64,000 nucleotides of DNA from assembly GCF_003474385.1 (NCBI RefSeq), contig NZ_QUCY01000001.1, positions 1-64,000 on the forward strand, read 5' to 3'. This document shows positions 1 to 8,134 of the stretch, in pieces. Each line of letters begins with the position of its first letter. The stretch's first letter is position 1. The DNA comes from Senegalimassilia sp003474385 (lineage in GTDB: Bacteria; Actinomycetota; Coriobacteriia; Coriobacteriales; Eggerthellaceae). The position numbers and the translations under genes are program-made. The notes below the pieces were generated by a model. That model worked only from the letters and a program-made list of their open reading frames with translations. It was not told the DNA's origin and searched no databases.

Positions 1-387
1 ATCGTCGTGTCCACCGGTGGCGGCGGCGTGCCGGTCTTCGAGACCGACAAGGGTTACGAGGGTGTCCCCGCCGTCATCGACAAGGACCGTTCCTCCGCTA
101 AGCTGGCCGCCGACTTCGGCGCCGACATGCTGGTCATCCTGACCGCCGTCGAGAAGGTCTGCATCAACTTCAACAAGCCCGACCAGGAAGAGCTGTCCAC
201 GATGACCGTGGCCGAGGCCCGCGAGTACATCGCCCAGGGCCAGTTCGCCCCCGGCTCCATGCTGCCCAAGGTCGAGGCCTGCATCGAGTACGTCGAGGCC
301 TTCCCGAAGGGCAAGGCTCTCATCACCTCCCTCGAGTGCGCCGCTGCTGGCCTCGAGGGCAAGACAGGCACCGTCATCACTGCTTAA
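1..387 (+). CDS. arcC: Carbamate kinase, C-terminal part (gene cut by window start)
   Basis: This is the last 128 codons of a carbamate kinase, which makes ATP from carbamoyl phosphate in the last step of the cytoplasmic arginine deiminase pathway. The reading frame is open from base 1 and stops with TAA at 385-387. Family landmarks are the GGGGVPV glycine loop, the AVIDKD segment, ILTAVE, INFNKP and the GSMLPKV stretch close to the end, with ITSLE just before the C-terminus. The family is about 310 residues long, so roughly 60% is missing upstream. The neighbouring argS fits an arginine-using organism, but the genes are 416 bp apart and separated by a terminator, so they are not one operon. 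Confidence 0.95.
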   Translation: MVVSTGGGGVPVFETDKGYEGVPAVIDKDRSSAKLAADFGADMLVILTAVEKVCINFNKPDQEELSTMTVAEAREYIAQGQFAPGSMLPKVEACIEYVEAFPKGKALITSLECAAAGLEGKTGTVITA

Positions 388-803
388 TTTGATGACTGGC
401 ATTGTTTGCTGATCCTTCCCGTAGTCATGTCTAATTGAGCACGGTGCAGCAAACACGGGGAATGAACGATGGTGATTCTGAATAGCGTACAACTTGTGTT
501 CTGAGCTCATCCTCGATTGTTCTCGGTCCTATGGTTTCGTTCGTTTGCTCATCGCGAATGGAAACTCAGACAATCGCTTACTCGCGACAGTGCGTGCGCA
601 TGCCCTGTCGCATCTCCTAAAGCCTTTGCCTTTGTTCAAGATTTGATCTTTGGGCAAGGCCTGAAAGCTCCCTCGCATATGCGGGGGAGCTTTTGGTTTT
701 CGGTTTACCGTGTTGCCTGGCGACTGCATATCGGATTGTTGGGACAAGCATGGTAAGATGCAGAACTATGTATTCGGTGCTAGCTTAAGGAAGTTTTATC
801 AAC
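388..803. other. Intergenic region between arcC and argS
   Basis: This 416-bp gap contains no convincing gene: the short frames in it have no ribosome binding site and no recognisable protein features. It holds one clear terminator hairpin at 664-694. Downstream of that hairpin lies the AT-richer leader of argS, ending in an AAGGAAG ribosome binding site. I looked for a T-box specifier or antiterminator ahead of argS and could not identify one. Confidence 0.6.
664..694 (+). terminator. Intrinsic terminator upstream of argS
   Basis: GCTCCCTCGCA pairs with TGCGGGGGAGC (one wobble) and is followed by TTTT. It would end transcription coming from the arcC side. Its 13-base core CCTCGCATATGCG recurs in the terminator downstream of the phage integrase (40867-40896). 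Confidence 0.8.
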
Positions 804-2516
804 ATGCAAATTCGCGAAGAACTGGAAAACCTCATTGCGGCTTCCATTGCCGCTGCTTGTGACGACGCAACGCTGGAGCTGGCCGAGCGTCCTGCTCCGG
901 CACTTGAGCGTCCTCGCGACCTATCCAATGGCGATTGGGCTTCGACCGTTGCCATGCGTACGGCAAAGCTGGCCCACAAAAATCCGCGCGAGATTGCGCA
1001 GATCATCGTCGATCATCTGCCCGAAAACAACATGATTGCTTCTGTCGAGATCGCAGGTCCTGGTTTTATCAACATTAAGTTGACGCCTTCCGCGTTCCAG
1101 TCTGTTGCTGCTCGTGTGCGTGCGGAGCGTTTCGACTTCGGCAAGGGTACGTTGCCTGAAGGCACTCCTCATAACGTTAACCTTGAGTATGTGTCTGCCA
1201 ATCCTACGGGTCCGATGCATGTCGGTCATGGCCGCTGGGCAACGCTTGGCGATGCCATTGCGCGCGTGATGCGTCATGCCGGTTATCAGGTATCCGAGGA
1301 GTATTACATCAACGACCACGGCGTTCAGATGGATGTCTTCGGTAATTCGGTTTCCGTTCGCTATATGCAGTTGCTTGGTCATGATGTCGAGATGCCTGAG
1401 AAGTGCTATGGCGGCGGCTATGTGAAGGATATCGCCCAGGACATCATCGACCGTGATGGAAACAAGTGGGAGAGCGTTAGCGACCAGGAACGCATGGAGG
1501 CGTTCCGTGAAATCGCCTATCAGGAGATGCTCGATCTTGCTCGCGAAACCCTCACCGGTTTTGGTACCACGTTCGATACTTGGTTTAGCGAGCGCAGCCT
1601 CTACGAGACCGACGAAAACGGCACGTCGCCCGTTTCCCGCTCTCTTGAGATTATGAACGAGAAGGGTTACCTGTACGACAAGGATGGCGCCACTTGGTTC
1701 CGTTCCACTGATTTCGGCGATGACAAGGACCGTGTTCTGCTCAAGGAAAACGGCGAATACACGTACTTCATGTCTGATGTGGCCTACCACTACAACAAGA
1801 TGCAGCGTGGGTTCGATCACCTGATCGACCTGTGGGGCGCCGATCACCACGGTTATATCCGCCGCTGCGAGGCAATGCTTGCCGCTTGGGGTTATCCGGG
1901 TGCGCTTGAGGTTGTGCTGGGACAGCTGGTCAACCTGTTCCGCGATGGCGAAGCTGTGCGTATGTCCAAGCGTACGGGCGAGATGGTCACTTTCGCCGAG
2001 CTTATCGATGAAGTTGGCGTGGATGCTACGCGCTTCCTGATGCTCTCGCGTTCCTCCGATCAGCCTATCGACTTTGATATCGAGGTTGCCAAGAAGAAGG
2101 ACAACTCCAACCCGGTGTACTACGTGCAGTATGCTCATGCGCGTATTTGCTCTGTCTTGCGCAAAGCAGCTGGCGAAGGTGCCGAGTCGCTGTCCGCTGA
2201 TGAGCTGGCTGCAAAGGTCATCCCCGCAGATGTCGACCTCAGCGTGCTCACGCACGAGTCCGAGATCGCCCTTATGCGCAAGATGGATGACTTTGGCGAG
2301 CTTGTGGCCCTGGCAGCACGCGACCGTGCCCCGTTCCGCTTGACGCATTATGCGCAGGAGCTTGCTGGCTTGTTCCATCAGTTCTATACCAATTGTCATA
2401 TCGTCGGCGAAGATCCCGCCATTCAAAGCGCCCGTTTGGCTCTTGCCGATGCAACGCGTACAGTATTGGCTTTGACGCTCGATCTTATCGGTGTATCCGC
2501 TCCCGAGCGCATGTAG
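804..2516 (+). CDS. argS: Arginyl-tRNA synthetase
   Basis: This class I aminoacyl-tRNA synthetase charges tRNA-Arg with arginine in the cytoplasm. The 570-residue length is normal. The N-terminal Arg-tRNA-specific domain covers about residues 1-110. The HIGH signature appears as HVGH at residues 139-142 after NPTGPM, and the KMSKS loop appears as RMSKRTG. The C-terminal DALR anticodon-binding domain ends at LIGVSAPERM, a typical ArgS terminus. The ATG is preceded by AAGGAAG at good spacing. A terminator follows at 2543, so the gene is monocistronic. Confidence 0.98.
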   Translation: MQIREELENLIAASIAAACDDATLELAERPAPALERPRDLSNGDWASTVAMRTAKLAHKNPREIAQIIVDHLPENNMIASVEIAGPGFINIKLTPSAFQSVAARVRAERFDFGKGTLPEGTPHNVNLEYVSANPTGPMHVGHGRWATLGDAIARVMRHAGYQVSEEYYINDHGVQMDVFGNSVSVRYMQLLGHDVEMPEKCYGGGYVKDIAQDIIDRDGNKWESVSDQERMEAFREIAYQEMLDLARETLTGFGTTFDTWFSERSLYETDENGTSPVSRSLEIMNEKGYLYDKDGATWFRSTDFGDDKDRVLLKENGEYTYFMSDVAYHYNKMQRGFDHLIDLWGADHHGYIRRCEAMLAAWGYPGALEVVLGQLVNLFRDGEAVRMSKRTGEMVTFAELIDEVGVDATRFLMLSRSSDQPIDFDIEVAKKKDNSNPVYYVQYAHARICSVLRKAAGEGAESLSADELAAKVIPADVDLSVLTHESEIALMRKMDDFGELVALAARDRAPFRLTHYAQELAGLFHQFYTNCHIVGEDPAIQSARLALADATRTVLALTLDLIGVSAPERM

Positions 2517-2542
2517 GCTTTCATTGAGTTCAACTGCTCAGT

Positions 2543-2576
2543 AAAATGGCCGCCCTTTTGGGCGGTCATTTTGTTA
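2543..2576. terminator. Bidirectional terminator between argS and the antiporter
   Basis: AATGGCCGCCC and GGGCGGTCATT form an 11-bp stem with one wobble, flanked by AAAA on the left and TTTT on the right. It can serve argS on the plus strand and the convergent antiporter gene on the minus strand. Confidence 0.8.
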
Positions 2577-2690
2577 TAGTTTCAGTCTACCCTCTGCACC
2601 CTTAGCGCAAGAGGCGGTAAACCACGACTTATAGGACAAATTGTGTGTCCAGTTTTGGTAGTTGACGCAGGTCAACTACCAAATTTCATT

Positions 2691-4748
2691 CTAGACGTTG
2701 TCTTCCAGATCCATTTGCATAAGATTGACGTTCTCTCGCAAACGCTTTGCCGCCACGCGGGAAAGCTCTCCATCGTCGTAGCGGGTTTGGATCTGTTCGA
2801 GCTCGATTTCCAAGCCAAGTCGCTCGACATCAGCGCTTTTGTCTTGCGTTGTCGTGAATGTGGTAATGGAGGGGGCGGCAGCGCGCAGCGTTCTCAACAG
2901 GCGCTGATATTCGATGAGCAGCTTCGAGATGTCCTCAGCATTGGCGGGGGAGTTTCCAGCCAGTTCTTCATGAAGCTTGTCTACCACATGCTCGTAGCAT
3001 TTGATTTGCAGAGCTCGCGTTGCTTGCGTGGTCTCGCTCAGCTCGGCTCCAGGGACCTTATGGACGATTTCCTGCAAGCTGCGTCGGCCGAACGTTCTCC
3101 ATCGTATGAAATGTTGTCGAAGGTTGGCTCGTACGGAGTGTTGATGCATGATCAGCTCCTCCATGCGCGCAAGGCGCATAAGGTACTGATATCCAGCGAA
3201 ACGATCTACCTCGTCGGCATCTATAAGGTTTCGTGCGAATTCGCGTTCCCACGCCAGCGTGCGCAGGCGCAGCTTCATGTTGGGCTCATCTTCTATGCCG
3301 TTAAGCTCTTTGATCCTTTTGATGCGGTCGTTGTACTGGCGAACGACGATTTGAGTTGCTGCGCGGTTTTCAGGCGTTTGACGTGCGGAAAGCTCCTCGA
3401 TCACGACGCGGAGGATATCAAGGTTCGCTTGAACATCGCGTTCGAGTTGTTCGGTGTTGTCGCGTTTCTTTTGGGGGGCCAAGACCGGAACCACGAAAGT
3501 AGCGAGCAGAAGCGTGACCACGATAACGCCGCAGGCCAGGAACAGGATAAGCTGACGTTGCGCGATTGCTTGCGGAAGGGTCAGGATCACCGCTAGCGTT
3601 ACGGTACCCTTCGGACCGCCAAGCGTCATGATGGCGGCAGAATGCACGTCATGAGCCAGCGACTTGCGCGGCTCGGGTGCGATGTTCTTTTCTTTCGCGG
3701 CTTTCTCGTTGCGCTTTGCGACATGTCGATGGTGCACGCGCTCCATCAGCAGCACCCATACGAAGCGAACGGCGATGAGGATGAAGCTGATGGTCAGCAC
3801 ATATATGAGCAGCGTCCAGTTCGAGATGGCCACGTTGCTCCAGGTGGTTTGCATGGCGCGCGGTAGCTGCGTTCCCAGCAACACGAACACGATGCCGTTT
3901 AGCGTGAAGGAGATGACGCGCCATACGCTGGTGGAGACGATGTTCAGACGAGAGACCGAGGGTCCGGCGGTGCGGGGTGAGATGACGTTGACCAGGCCGG
4001 CGGCTACTACTGCCAGGATGCCGCTACCGCCGAGCTGATCGGCGGTCAGAAACACGATGAACGGAGTGAACACCTCGAACAGAACATGGAACGTGGTGTT
4101 CTCAAGGCCCCAGGATCGCACGAGACGAACGATACCGTTGCCGATGACGCCGAGTATCAAGCCGAACGCGATGCCACCCACAAACTCCAGCAGAAACTCG
4201 CCAATGGCGTGAGCAGGGGAGAAGGCACCGGTCATAGCCGCGGCTATGGCGAATTGGAAGGCTACGATACCCGAGGCATCGTTGATAAGCGATTCGCCCT
4301 TAAGGAGCGCCTTGCATCGTGGGCTGATGTCGGCGTCTTTCGATGCAGCGGACACGGCGATGGGGTCTGTCGGGCCAAGCGCCGCGCCCAGCGCAAACGC
4401 CGCGGCAAGCGAAATGGAGGGGATCATGGCGTTCACGAAAAAGCCCACGGCAACGATGATCGCCAGGACCAAGCCGATTGCCAGCGACAAGATAGAGCGT
4501 CTGTTGCGCCACAATTCCGTTTTCTTGGCTTCTTTCGCCTCATGGAACAGCAGCGGGGCGATGAACAAGACTAAGAATAGCTCCGATTCGTCGAACAGCA
4601 GATCGATTTGCCGTCCTGCGACCACGGCGATGGCAAGGCCTAGGCCGATTTGGATAAGTGGTGATGACACTTTAGGTACAAGCTGGTCAATCACCGACGA
4701 TGCCAGAACAGCGGCGAGCATAAGCAATATAAGCAGGAATGTCTCCAT
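2691..4748 (-). CDS. Na+/H+ antiporter, CPA1 family, with long cytoplasmic tail
   Basis: This 685-residue membrane protein exchanges Na+ (or K+) for protons at the cytoplasmic membrane. The first ~410 residues contain about twelve hydrophobic segments. They include the CPA1 ion-binding motif GPTDPIAVSA and the GESLINDASG motif, both diagnostic of NhaP/YjcE-type exchangers. Residues from about 415 to the end are hydrophilic, Arg/Glu-rich and helical, and look like a regulatory cytoplasmic tail, as in other long CPA1 proteins. The ATG at 4748 follows GGAGATACCC. The gene stands alone, convergent with argS. The transported ion cannot be read from the sequence. Confidence 0.9.
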   Translation of the reverse strand: METFLLILLMLAAVLASSVIDQLVPKVSSPLIQIGLGLAIAVVAGRQIDLLFDESELFLVLFIAPLLFHEAKEAKKTELWRNRRSILSLAIGLVLAIIVAVGFFVNAMIPSISLAAAFALGAALGPTDPIAVSAASKDADISPRCKALLKGESLINDASGIVAFQFAIAAAMTGAFSPAHAIGEFLLEFVGGIAFGLILGVIGNGIVRLVRSWGLENTTFHVLFEVFTPFIVFLTADQLGGSGILAVVAAGLVNVISPRTAGPSVSRLNIVSTSVWRVISFTLNGIVFVLLGTQLPRAMQTTWSNVAISNWTLLIYVLTISFILIAVRFVWVLLMERVHHRHVAKRNEKAAKEKNIAPEPRKSLAHDVHSAAIMTLGGPKGTVTLAVILTLPQAIAQRQLILFLACGVIVVTLLLATFVVPVLAPQKKRDNTEQLERDVQANLDILRVVIEELSARQTPENRAATQIVVRQYNDRIKRIKELNGIEDEPNMKLRLRTLAWEREFARNLIDADEVDRFAGYQYLMRLARMEELIMHQHSVRANLRQHFIRWRTFGRRSLQEIVHKVPGAELSETTQATRALQIKCYEHVVDKLHEELAGNSPANAEDISKLLIEYQRLLRTLRAAAPSITTFTTTQDKSADVERLGLEIELEQIQTRYDDGELSRVAAKRLRENVNLMQMDLEDNV

Positions 4749-5466
4749 ATGGGTATCTCCAAGTATTCAACGGGAATGACCACATTCTAACCCGAGTGGT
4801 AGCTTCTATTTGGTTAACGGCATGTGACCGTAGTGCATTTGCACAAAAATTTGCGTGTCGTCATATCGCCTTTGCCGCTATGTTCTATAAGCCCCTGCCG
4901 TTGAAGGCGAACGCGAGATGGTGGTTTCGCCATGTGCGCTCGCCGTGTTATGCGGTGTTTTAGATGAGTTGATGCAAAGCCCGGGTAAATGGCTCGATGG
5001 TTAATCGGGAAAGGTGGCTGAGGCTCCTAACATCATTGCCTTATATGGAGGATATAACGTGCCGCATATAGCGGATGCGAAGCATGCATTGCGAGGCGTC
5101 GCGGCGATGTATGCCTGGCGCGGCTTTCGTTCATGGCAACGCTGCGATCTGATTTGATGCAAGATAACCGGCCCCTTTACGCGAACGCCTCCTATCGCGT
5201 CGGAGGGCATTCGGCATTTGCCCTTGGAAGGGAACTCCTGAAACTTGGTCGCGGATGCCGATTCTGGGCAATGGCGGAAGCGAAGCGCCCGGACGAGCTC
5301 GCGCGAATCCAGTGGGCTTCAGCCTTCGTCTCCAGAATAGGCTGCCCCCGCTCAGCTGATGCATAATCGGTTGAGTTCGATAGCGGAAGCGAAGCTCTCG
5401 GATGAACTTACAAATTAAGCCTAGGCGGTTTCAAAAACCTTTTCGAAAAAAGTTTCGAAAAGGGGG
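4749..5466. other. Gene-poor region between the antiporter and the tRNA cluster
   Basis: About 720 bp with no supportable gene. The longest frames (around 5001-5366, both strands, up to 77 codons) lack ribosome binding sites and family features. One imperfect direct repeat is visible: GCGGAAGCGAAGC at 5273 and again at 5384, each followed by a similar C-rich stretch and GGA(T/C)GA. This may be the remains of a degraded repeat or gene. The right end leads into the tRNA promoter. Confidence 0.5.
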
Positions 5467-5494
5467 TTGCGCAGATTTTTGAAGTGCGTATAAT
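5467..5494 (+). promoter_or_regulatory. Promoter of the tRNA-His/Lys/Lys cluster
   Basis: TTGCGC at 5467-5472 and a perfect TATAAT at 5489-5494 are separated by 16 bp and lie 16 bp upstream of the tRNA-His. This is a good vegetative-sigma promoter for the three tRNA genes. Confidence 0.75.
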
Positions 5495-5509
5495 ACTTAC
5501 TCGCGCCTT

Positions 5510-5587
5510 GGTGGGTGTGGCCTAGTTGGTTAGGGCGCCAGATTGTGGCTCTGGAGGTCGAGGGTTCGAATCCCTTCACCCACCCCA
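5510..5587 (+). tRNA. tRNA-His (GTG)
   Basis: The cloverleaf folds with acceptor GTGGGTG/CACCCAC, a T-arm with GGTTCGAATCC and anticodon GTG. The extra 5' G (G-1, position 5510) opposite C73 is the identity element of tRNA-His. CCA is encoded at 5585-5587. Confidence 0.95.
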
Positions 5588-5619
5588 TCGCGCAGCTGTT
5601 TGACATAGTGTGTTTACTT

Positions 5620-5695
5620 GGACCGTTAGCTTAGTTGGTAGAGCAGGGGACTCTTAATCCCAAGGTCCGGGGTTCGAGTCCCCGACGGTCCACCA
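5620..5695 (+). tRNA. tRNA-Lys (CTT), first copy
   Basis: A 76-nt cloverleaf with acceptor GGACCGT/ACGGTCC, anticodon CTT in the loop ACTCTTAAT, T-loop GTTCGAGTC and encoded CCA. It lies 32 bp after tRNA-His in the same apparent transcript. Confidence 0.95.
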
Positions 5696-5739
5696 TTGTA
5701 AACATGCTTGTTAAACGAACTTTCACATATCATTTTCTT

Positions 5740-5815
5740 GGACTGTTAGCTTAGTTGGTAGAGCAGGGGACTCTTAATCCCAAGGTCCGGGGTTCGAGTC
5801 CCCGACAGTCCACCA
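5740..5815 (+). tRNA. tRNA-Lys (CTT), second copy
   Basis: Identical to the first tRNA-Lys except for one acceptor-stem pair: C-G became T-A (GGACTGT/ACAGTCC), so pairing is kept. It is the last host feature before phage DNA. No fragment of it is repeated at the far end of the prophage, so it is not a duplicated attachment site. Confidence 0.95.
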
Positions 5816-5882
5816 ACTGTTCAGTAGGCGAACACATACGCGTGTTCGTCGTTAGGCGGGCGTTCGTATTGCTCGTCAGATA

Positions 5883-5912
5883 GAAAGAAGCCGCTCCATA
5901 CGGGGCGGCTTC
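5883..5912 (-). terminator. Terminator at the end of the phage late operon
   Basis: GAAGCCGCTCC at 5887-5897 and GGGGCGGCTTC at 5902-5912 form an 11-bp stem (one wobble) with loop ATAC. On the minus strand it is followed by TTTCT. It is placed just after the last phage gene and just before the host tRNA genes, insulating them from late transcription. Confidence 0.75.
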
Positions 5913-5920
5913 TTTGCGTT

Positions 5921-6232
5921 CTAGGCCTGCGGCATGATCTCCTGCTCGCCGTCCTCGTCCATGTACGGCATGAGGAACACGCCGCCCTGCTCGGTGGTAA
6001 GCAGCAGGTACTCGCGGTTGTGCTCGTCGCACACGATTTCCTGGCCGATGCCCTCGGGCAGGTCGTATATGGGGCCGTCCGTGCGGGCTTGCCTCACGGT
6101 CACGTCTTGCGCCCCCATGGCCTGCGACGCGCAGCTGGCGGCGGCCAGGACGATGAACAGCAGGACGACCGCCGCGAGGATGGGGCCGCACCCGCCGTTG
6201 CGCTCCTCGTCTGCGGGGCTCGGGTACGGCAT
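5921..6232 (-). CDS. Small membrane-anchored phage protein, DUF6440-like
   Basis: A 103-residue protein with a short polar N-terminus, one hydrophobic segment (about residues 16-38, ending near a CAS sequence that could be a lipobox-like site), then a soluble domain. The C-terminal part (EIVCDEHNREYLLLT followed by GGVFLMPYMDEDG) resembles the DUF6440 pattern of a short beta-rich unit found in phages and prophages. The gene follows the endolysin by 3 bp and is last in the lysis cassette, so a role at the envelope during lysis, or lysogenic conversion, is possible. The DUF assignment rests on pattern memory only. Confidence 0.65.
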   Translation of the reverse strand: MPYPSPADEERNGGCGPILAAVVLLFIVLAAASCASQAMGAQDVTVRQARTDGPIYDLPEGIGQEIVCDEHNREYLLLTTEQGGVFLMPYMDEDGEQEIMPQA

Positions 6233-6235
6233 GGC

Positions 6236-7048
6236 CTATCCCACCTTCACCAGATAGTCGTCGGCCTCTGGCTTGCCCGTGGCCTTGCCCACGGCGATGT
6301 AGCGCGTTGCGCCGCTGTAGCCCGTGTATCGGCCCCACACGTAGCCGTCGGCGATCTTGTACCAGTTATCCAGCGTCACGGTCTCGCCGCTGGAATAGTG
6401 CGCCACCTCGGTGCCGCCCAGGCCGGGGGCGTCGCGCACGCGCAGGTAGTCCACAGTGCAGCGGTAGGTGCCGCCGAAGTTCTCGGCCGTTTCCTGCTGC
6501 GCAGGCTGCGGCTGCGGGACGGCTGCGGGGGCGCTTCCAGCAGTGATGCCGAAGCATTCCAGGTAGATGCGCGCCAGCTCGTCCAGGTTGCCGTTGAACT
6601 TCTCGCGGTCGCCGTCGTTGTCGATGAAGCCGTTCTCGCACAGGCGGTAGTTGATGCCGCGCGCGGCGGCTCGGTTCGGGTTCGCGAGGTCGGAACGGCG
6701 TACCAGCTTCTCGGAGCGCCCGGGCATGAACGCCGACAGCTTGTCGGCGAGGGCCTTGTCGTAATCGTCGGGCTCGAAGCCGGACTTGATGATGACGTGG
6801 GCACCGTGCGCTGTCGCGATTCCGCTGGCGTCCATGTGCAGCTCCACCACTGGCGCGTCGGTGCTCAGGCGGCTAAGCCCGCCGTCGGCGTACCAGTTGC
6901 GGGACGTATCGCCCAGCTCGACCTCGGAACCGCCCAGTTCCTTGATTCGCTGGCCCAGGGCGCGAACGCGCTCGGCCTCGGTGCAGCCGCCTGCGCAGCA
7001 GCCGGGGTCGCCAGCGCCGTGGCCGCAGATGATGAACAGTTTAGCCAT
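6236..7048 (-). CDS. Endolysin: N-acetylmuramoyl-L-alanine amidase with SH3-like domain
   Basis: This 270-residue enzyme should cut the bond between MurNAc and L-Ala in peptidoglycan at lysis. Residues 1-170 match the zinc amidase type 3 fold: likely metal ligands are H10 (ICGHGAGD), E25 and H71 (VELHMDAS), and the catalytic acid is E138 (RLCENGF). A Pro/Gln/Ala-rich linker at about 175-190 leads to a C-terminal bacterial SH3-like wall-binding domain (YLRVRDAPG, WYKI, WGRY). There is no signal peptide, so export depends on the holin encoded 3 bp upstream. The ATG is followed by a normal Amidase_3 start (AKLFIICGHG). Confidence 0.93.
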   Translation of the reverse strand: MAKLFIICGHGAGDPGCCAGGCTEAERVRALGQRIKELGGSEVELGDTSRNWYADGGLSRLSTDAPVVELHMDASGIATAHGAHVIIKSGFEPDDYDKALADKLSAFMPGRSEKLVRRSDLANPNRAAARGINYRLCENGFIDNDGDREKFNGNLDELARIYLECFGITAGSAPAAVPQPQPAQQETAENFGGTYRCTVDYLRVRDAPGLGGTEVAHYSSGETVTLDNWYKIADGYVWGRYTGYSGATRYIAVGKATGKPEADDYLVKVG

Positions 7049-7051
7049 TGC

Positions 7052-7357
7052 CTACTCCTTCCCGCCTACGGTCACGCCCAGCAGGGCGTCGAGCCACTTG
7101 GATGTGATGCCTACCGACTTGAACAGCGTGTAGGCCGCCTGCACGCCGCCTACCACGGCGAAGGCGCACGTGACCCATGCGCCCGGGTCTGCGGGCACGC
7201 CGCCCACGAAGCCGGTCACGACGCCCGCCAGGAGCGAGCAGCCCAGCGCCAGGATGCGCGCGGCCTTGCCGGTCATGGCCTCGGTCTTGATCAGCTGCAC
7301 CGCGAACGGCACGGCGAAAGACAGCACGATGGCTGCGATTGCTTGCATTTCTGTCAT
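7052..7357 (-). CDS. Phage holin
   Basis: A 101-residue protein with two to three hydrophobic segments (about residues 6-22, 34-54 and 60-78) and a short charged C-terminus (KE). Size, topology and position directly upstream of the endolysin fit a holin that opens the membrane and times lysis. The start at 7357 is preceded by AAAGGAATCCGAA; a longer frame upstream is high-Arg shadow sequence. I cannot assign it to one holin family with certainty. Confidence 0.8.
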   Translation of the reverse strand: MTEMQAIAAIVLSFAVPFAVQLIKTEAMTGKAARILALGCSLLAGVVTGFVGGVPADPGAWVTCAFAVVGGVQAAYTLFKSVGITSKWLDALLGVTVGGKE

Positions 7358-7370
7358 TTCGGATTCCTTT

Positions 7371-7784
7371 CTATCGAGCCGATTCCTTGTAGAGCAGGTC
7401 AACGCGGTCGGCGATGTGGTCGACCTTCGCCGCCATGCCCTGGCTGCGCGCCTGGCTGTTCGCCAGGTCGGCGTGCAGCACCTCATTGGAGGTCACGACG
7501 GACTCCATGAGCGCCTTCATAGCCTCCATCAGCGCGTTGCTGCGCTCCATCTGCGCGGCGATGCGGCCCTCCATCTGGCTGCGCTCGCGGTCGCGCTGCG
7601 CCCGCTCGTTCACCTCGTCTTGCTTTCTCTCTTCGCGCTTGAGGTCGATGTTCGCCTTGCGCTCGTTCTGGGCCTTGAACTCTTCGAGGAACTGCTTGCC
7701 GAAGTACAGGACCACTAGAACGAGCAGTGCGCCGAAAAGCGACCCGGGGCCGTACGGCGCGAAGATTTCCAGCACGTCGGTCAT
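7371..7784 (-). CDS. Membrane-anchored coiled-coil phage protein (lysis cassette)
   Basis: A 137-residue protein with an N-terminal hydrophobic segment (about residues 12-30, GSLFGALLVLVVLYF). A long charged coiled coil rich in Lys, Glu, Arg and Gln follows (about 32-75), then a second helical stretch with Met/Ala heptads. The start ATG at 7784 has a strong GAGGTGAG site. The gene is 13 bp upstream of the holin. It may be a holin-associated or spanin-like accessory protein or an antiholin. The sequence alone does not decide. Confidence 0.65.
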   Translation of the reverse strand: MTDVLEIFAPYGPGSLFGALLVLVVLYFGKQFLEEFKAQNERKANIDLKREERKQDEVNERAQRDRERSQMEGRIAAQMERSNALMEAMKALMESVVTSNEVLHADLANSQARSQGMAAKVDHIADRVDLLYKESAR

Positions 7785-7840
7785 TCGTTTTCTCACCTCC
7801 TCGAATCGCTGCCGCGATTGTCCGCGAGGTGTCGCCGGGC

Positions 7841-7868
7841 AAAAGAAAAGCGCCCCCGAAGGGGCGCT
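7841..7868 (-). terminator. Terminator after the DGR operon
   Basis: AGCGCCCC (7849-7856), loop CGAA and GGGGCGCT (7861-7868) form an 8-bp stem, followed on the minus strand by TTTTCTTTT. It is 2 bp beyond the stop of the 81-residue gene and separates the DGR block from the lysis genes. Confidence 0.85.
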
Positions 7869-7870
7869 CG

Positions 7871-8116
7871 CTACTCCTGCGGCGCTTCCGGCTGGTCGGG
7901 CTCCATGGCTTCCAGCTCGTTGATGCGGTCGCGCCACGTCTGGCGCTGCGAGATGATCTCGGCCACCTCCTTGGCAGCTGCGGCGATGGCCGAGAGCAGG
8001 TCGGTGATGGACGATGCGGAGAAGATGCGCTCCACCGCCTTCATGACCTTGTAGTCGCTCTGCTCAAGCTGCTGTTTGTAGCCGTTGATCTCCCCGGCGA
8101 TTTCCTGTTCCGTCAT
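7871..8116 (-). CDS. Small helical phage protein downstream of the DGR reverse transcriptase
   Basis: An 81-residue acidic protein, predicted almost entirely helical, starting MTEQEIAGEINGYKQQLEQSDYK and ending in a Pro/Glu tail. Small proteins with an SDYK then QRQTWRDRINELE layout commonly sit beside tail-fibre genes in phages, but I know no function for them. The ATG has GGAGCGACCC upstream. It is the last gene before the terminator at 7849 and shares the DGR transcript. Confidence 0.65.
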   Translation of the reverse strand: MTEQEIAGEINGYKQQLEQSDYKVMKAVERIFSASSITDLLSAIAAAAKEVAEIISQRQTWRDRINELEAMEPDQPEAPQE

Positions 8117-8134
8117 GGGTCGCTCCTTCCGTTG

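Noticed and set aside
388..803. T-box leader for argS
   Set aside because: I could not find the conserved T-box sequence or an Arg specifier loop; only an ordinary terminator is present.
921..2426. Long open frame of 501 codons antisense to argS
   Set aside because: It is the shadow of argS codon bias, with no ribosome binding site or recognised domain.
5001..5366. Short frames on both strands ahead of the tRNA cluster
   Set aside because: No ribosome binding sites or similarity patterns; probably non-coding.
5620..5815. tRNA-Lys duplication as attL/attR pair
   Set aside because: Both copies lie on the same side of the prophage and no part of the tRNA is found at the right end.
6020..7510. 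496-codon plus-strand frame across endolysin and holin
   Set aside because: It is antisense to well-supported lysis genes and made of GC-skewed Ala/Arg/Gly/Val codons typical of shadows.
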